Positions 62,856-64,000 of a stretch of 64,000 nt of DNA are shown here, piece by piece. The notes under the pieces are model-generated. The model saw only the letters and a list, made by a program, of their open reading frames with translations. It was not told the DNA's origin and made no database searches. The position numbers and the translations under genes were made by a program. Where the stretch lies: positions 112,832 to 176,831 of the forward strand of contig JAHDBD010000006.1 of assembly GCA_020630575.1 (NCBI GenBank), written 5' to 3'. Numbering within the stretch: position 1 is the first letter of the stretch; each line of letters opens with the position of its first letter. This DNA comes from Bernardetia sp. (GTDB lineage: Bacteria; Bacteroidota; Bacteroidia; Cytophagales; Bernardetiaceae).

Positions 62856-64000
62856 ATGAAAGAACAAATGATTATCACCATTAACAAGTCTACACCTCTT
62901 ATTACAGAGAGTAAGGAGTTTGTTAATGAGAAGTTAGGAGCTGTTCCCGATGGTTGTCTTAGAATGACAGGTGTGTTTGGTTTAACAGGAGTTATGAACA
63001 ACAACAATCGTTACTATACGTACGAAAACTATAAAACTATGGTTGAGTCGTTAAAAGAAAGGATTGCTAATGAGTCTGTATTTGGAAATATTGAACACCC
63101 GAAGTCTATGAATTTAGATTGGTCTTGTGTAAGTCACCAAATAGAGGACATTAACATTTCAGAAGACGGTAAAGTTACAGGTACTATTCTATTATTAGAT
63201 ACAGATGCAGGTAAAGAAGTTCAAAAGCTTGTTAGAAGAGGGATGAAATTAAAGATTTCTTCAAGAGGTAAAGGAGTTGTTACAGAGAGTAATGAGGTGA
63301 AATTGAGTATGTTAGAGACATACGACTTGGTTTACAAGCCAGGATTTTCACAAGCTGAGTTAAGCATTTCCGAGTCTGTTGATGAAAGTGGAGAGAAGTA
63401 TATTTTCGAAACAGCTTTAGTTGATTTAAACCCCGTGAATGATGTTAAAGAAAGTATTGATGTTGAAGCTTTAAAAGCTGAATTGAAAGCTGAAATACTT
63501 GCTGAATCAAAAGTTGAAAGTGTTGATTTCACTATCGTTGAAAAATTCATCGTTGAAAAAATCAATTCTATCGTAAATGAATCTGAAACTAAATTGCAAA
63601 ATTTACTACACGAGTCATTTATTAAATTTGGTAAAGCTACCCAAGGTTGGGTAATTAACGAGTTTGCTACCGAACATACTAATTATTTAAATGAGCACTT
63701 TAAATCATCGATAATGGCAGAGGTTTTAGAATCGCAAGATGCTACAGCATTAGGTATTCAAAAATGGGCTATCAACGACTTTGCACAAGGTATTAAGTCA
63801 TGGTTCGAGGAAACATTATCTGAGGATTTTAGAAAAAAGTCTGAGGATGTTGATGTTGAAACAACCAAAGATAAAGATACTGACAAGAATGGTGACGAGG
63901 TTAATGTTGATGAAAATAAAGACAAGGATGTTGATAAAGACAAAAATGTTGATAAAGACAAAAATGTTGATAAAGACAAAAATGTTGATAAAGACAAAAA
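62856..64000 (+). CDS. 21: Prohead core protease, T4 gp21-like, fused to a charged tail (partial)
   Basis: It is open to the window edge (381 residues seen). The N-terminus contains L-I-T-E before Ser (residues 15-18), a probable self-cleavage site. Catalytic elements match the gp21/herpes assemblin type: VFGNIEHP with His81, then VSHQIEDI, and ISSRGKG with Ser135/136. After about residue 165 the sequence becomes a helical, charged region and then an acidic/lysine tail with the repeated hexapeptide V-D-K-D-K-N, which looks like a fused scaffold as in protease-scaffold fusions. It would mature the prohead and process the internal proteins listed here. ATG at 62868 is an alternative start. Confidence 0.85.
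   Translation, partial: MKEQMIITINKSTPLITESKEFVNEKLGAVPDGCLRMTGVFGLTGVMNNNNRYYTYENYKTMVESLKERIANESVFGNIEHPKSMNLDWSCVSHQIEDINISEDGKVTGTILLLDTDAGKEVQKLVRRGMKLKISSRGKGVVTESNEVKLSMLETYDLVYKPGFSQAELSISESVDESGEKYIFETALVDLNPVNDVKESIDVEALKAELKAEILAESKVESVDFTIVEKFIVEKINSIVNESETKLQNLLHESFIKFGKATQGWVINEFATEHTNYLNEHFKSSIMAEVLESQDATALGIQKWAINDFAQGIKSWFEETLSEDFRKKSEDVDVETTKDKDTDKNGDEVNVDENKDKDVDKDKNVDKDKNVDKDKNVDKDK
63930..64000 (+). repeat. 18-bp tandem repeat at the right edge
   Basis: The unit GTTGATAAAGACAAAAAT occurs at least four times in a row (63930-64000) and continues off the window, encoding V-D-K-D-K-N repeats in the protease tail. A degenerate unit precedes it. Confidence 0.9.

Noticed and set aside
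63758..63997. Minus-strand frame with repeated STFLSLS
   Set aside because: It is the antisense reading of the 18-bp tandem repeat in the protease gene.

Overview
This window is a section of a large, AT-rich, tailed-phage genome (a myovirus with T4-like virion logic, probably a jumbo phage). No tRNA, rRNA, CRISPR array or insertion sequence was found. Recognisable parts include a T4 gp20-like portal, a gp21-type prohead protease fused to a charged scaffold-like tail, a gp4-type head-completion nuclease, a probable gp2-type DNA end protector, baseplate hub, spike, LysM and tube-like proteins, a collar-domain tail fibre, a gp55-like late sigma factor, a family B DNA polymerase split into two genes, RNase H/FEN, a DinG/XPD helicase, NrdA, NrdB and ThyA. 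The host is probably a bacterium of the phylum Bacteroidota. The evidence is several promoters of the TTTG-N19-TAnnTTTG type, A-rich translation starts without Shine-Dalgarno sequences, and very low GC (judged by eye, not computed).

Layout. 96-2813 (minus) holds putative internal-head proteins, including an anthrax-lethal-factor-like zincin. 2898-8317 (minus) is nucleotide metabolism (nrdA, nrdB, thyA). 8318-8619 is a non-coding leader with its own promoter. 8620-12008 (minus) holds a GT25 glycosyltransferase and a lysis cassette (amidase plus two T4-T-like holins). 12021-28437 (minus) is tail fibre, baseplate, head completion and the late sigma factor. 28541-33388 holds two large proteins, one looking like an internal-head polyprotein. 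33484-37401 is the split polymerase with a probable sliding clamp between its halves. 37837-39731 (plus) is a baseplate/spike pair. 39762-49542 (minus) holds the deoxynucleotidase, RNase H, a repeat-flanked pair of tiny ORFs, two ADP-ribosyltransferase-like genes, a SprT-like zincin and a helicase. 49627-60658 contains further structural genes, ending in the end protector, a structured RNA candidate and the portal. 60694-62442 (minus) is a T5-A1-like metallophosphatase. 62607-64000 (plus) is a 37-residue basic peptide and the prohead protease, which runs off the window.

How it may work together. The most interesting theme is a candidate injected-protein arsenal. Several genes share a short amphipathic N-terminus ending in a (L/I/F)-x-E cleavage-like site, which is the logic of T4 capsid targeting sequences cut by gp21. 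The bodies behind these leaders are three different zinc metalloproteases and two ART-fold proteins, and the presumptive protease is encoded at 62856. Late transcription probably uses the gp55-like sigma at TATA(C/T)ATA-type boxes found 19-39 bases upstream of virion genes. Host-type promoters sit before early and metabolic genes.
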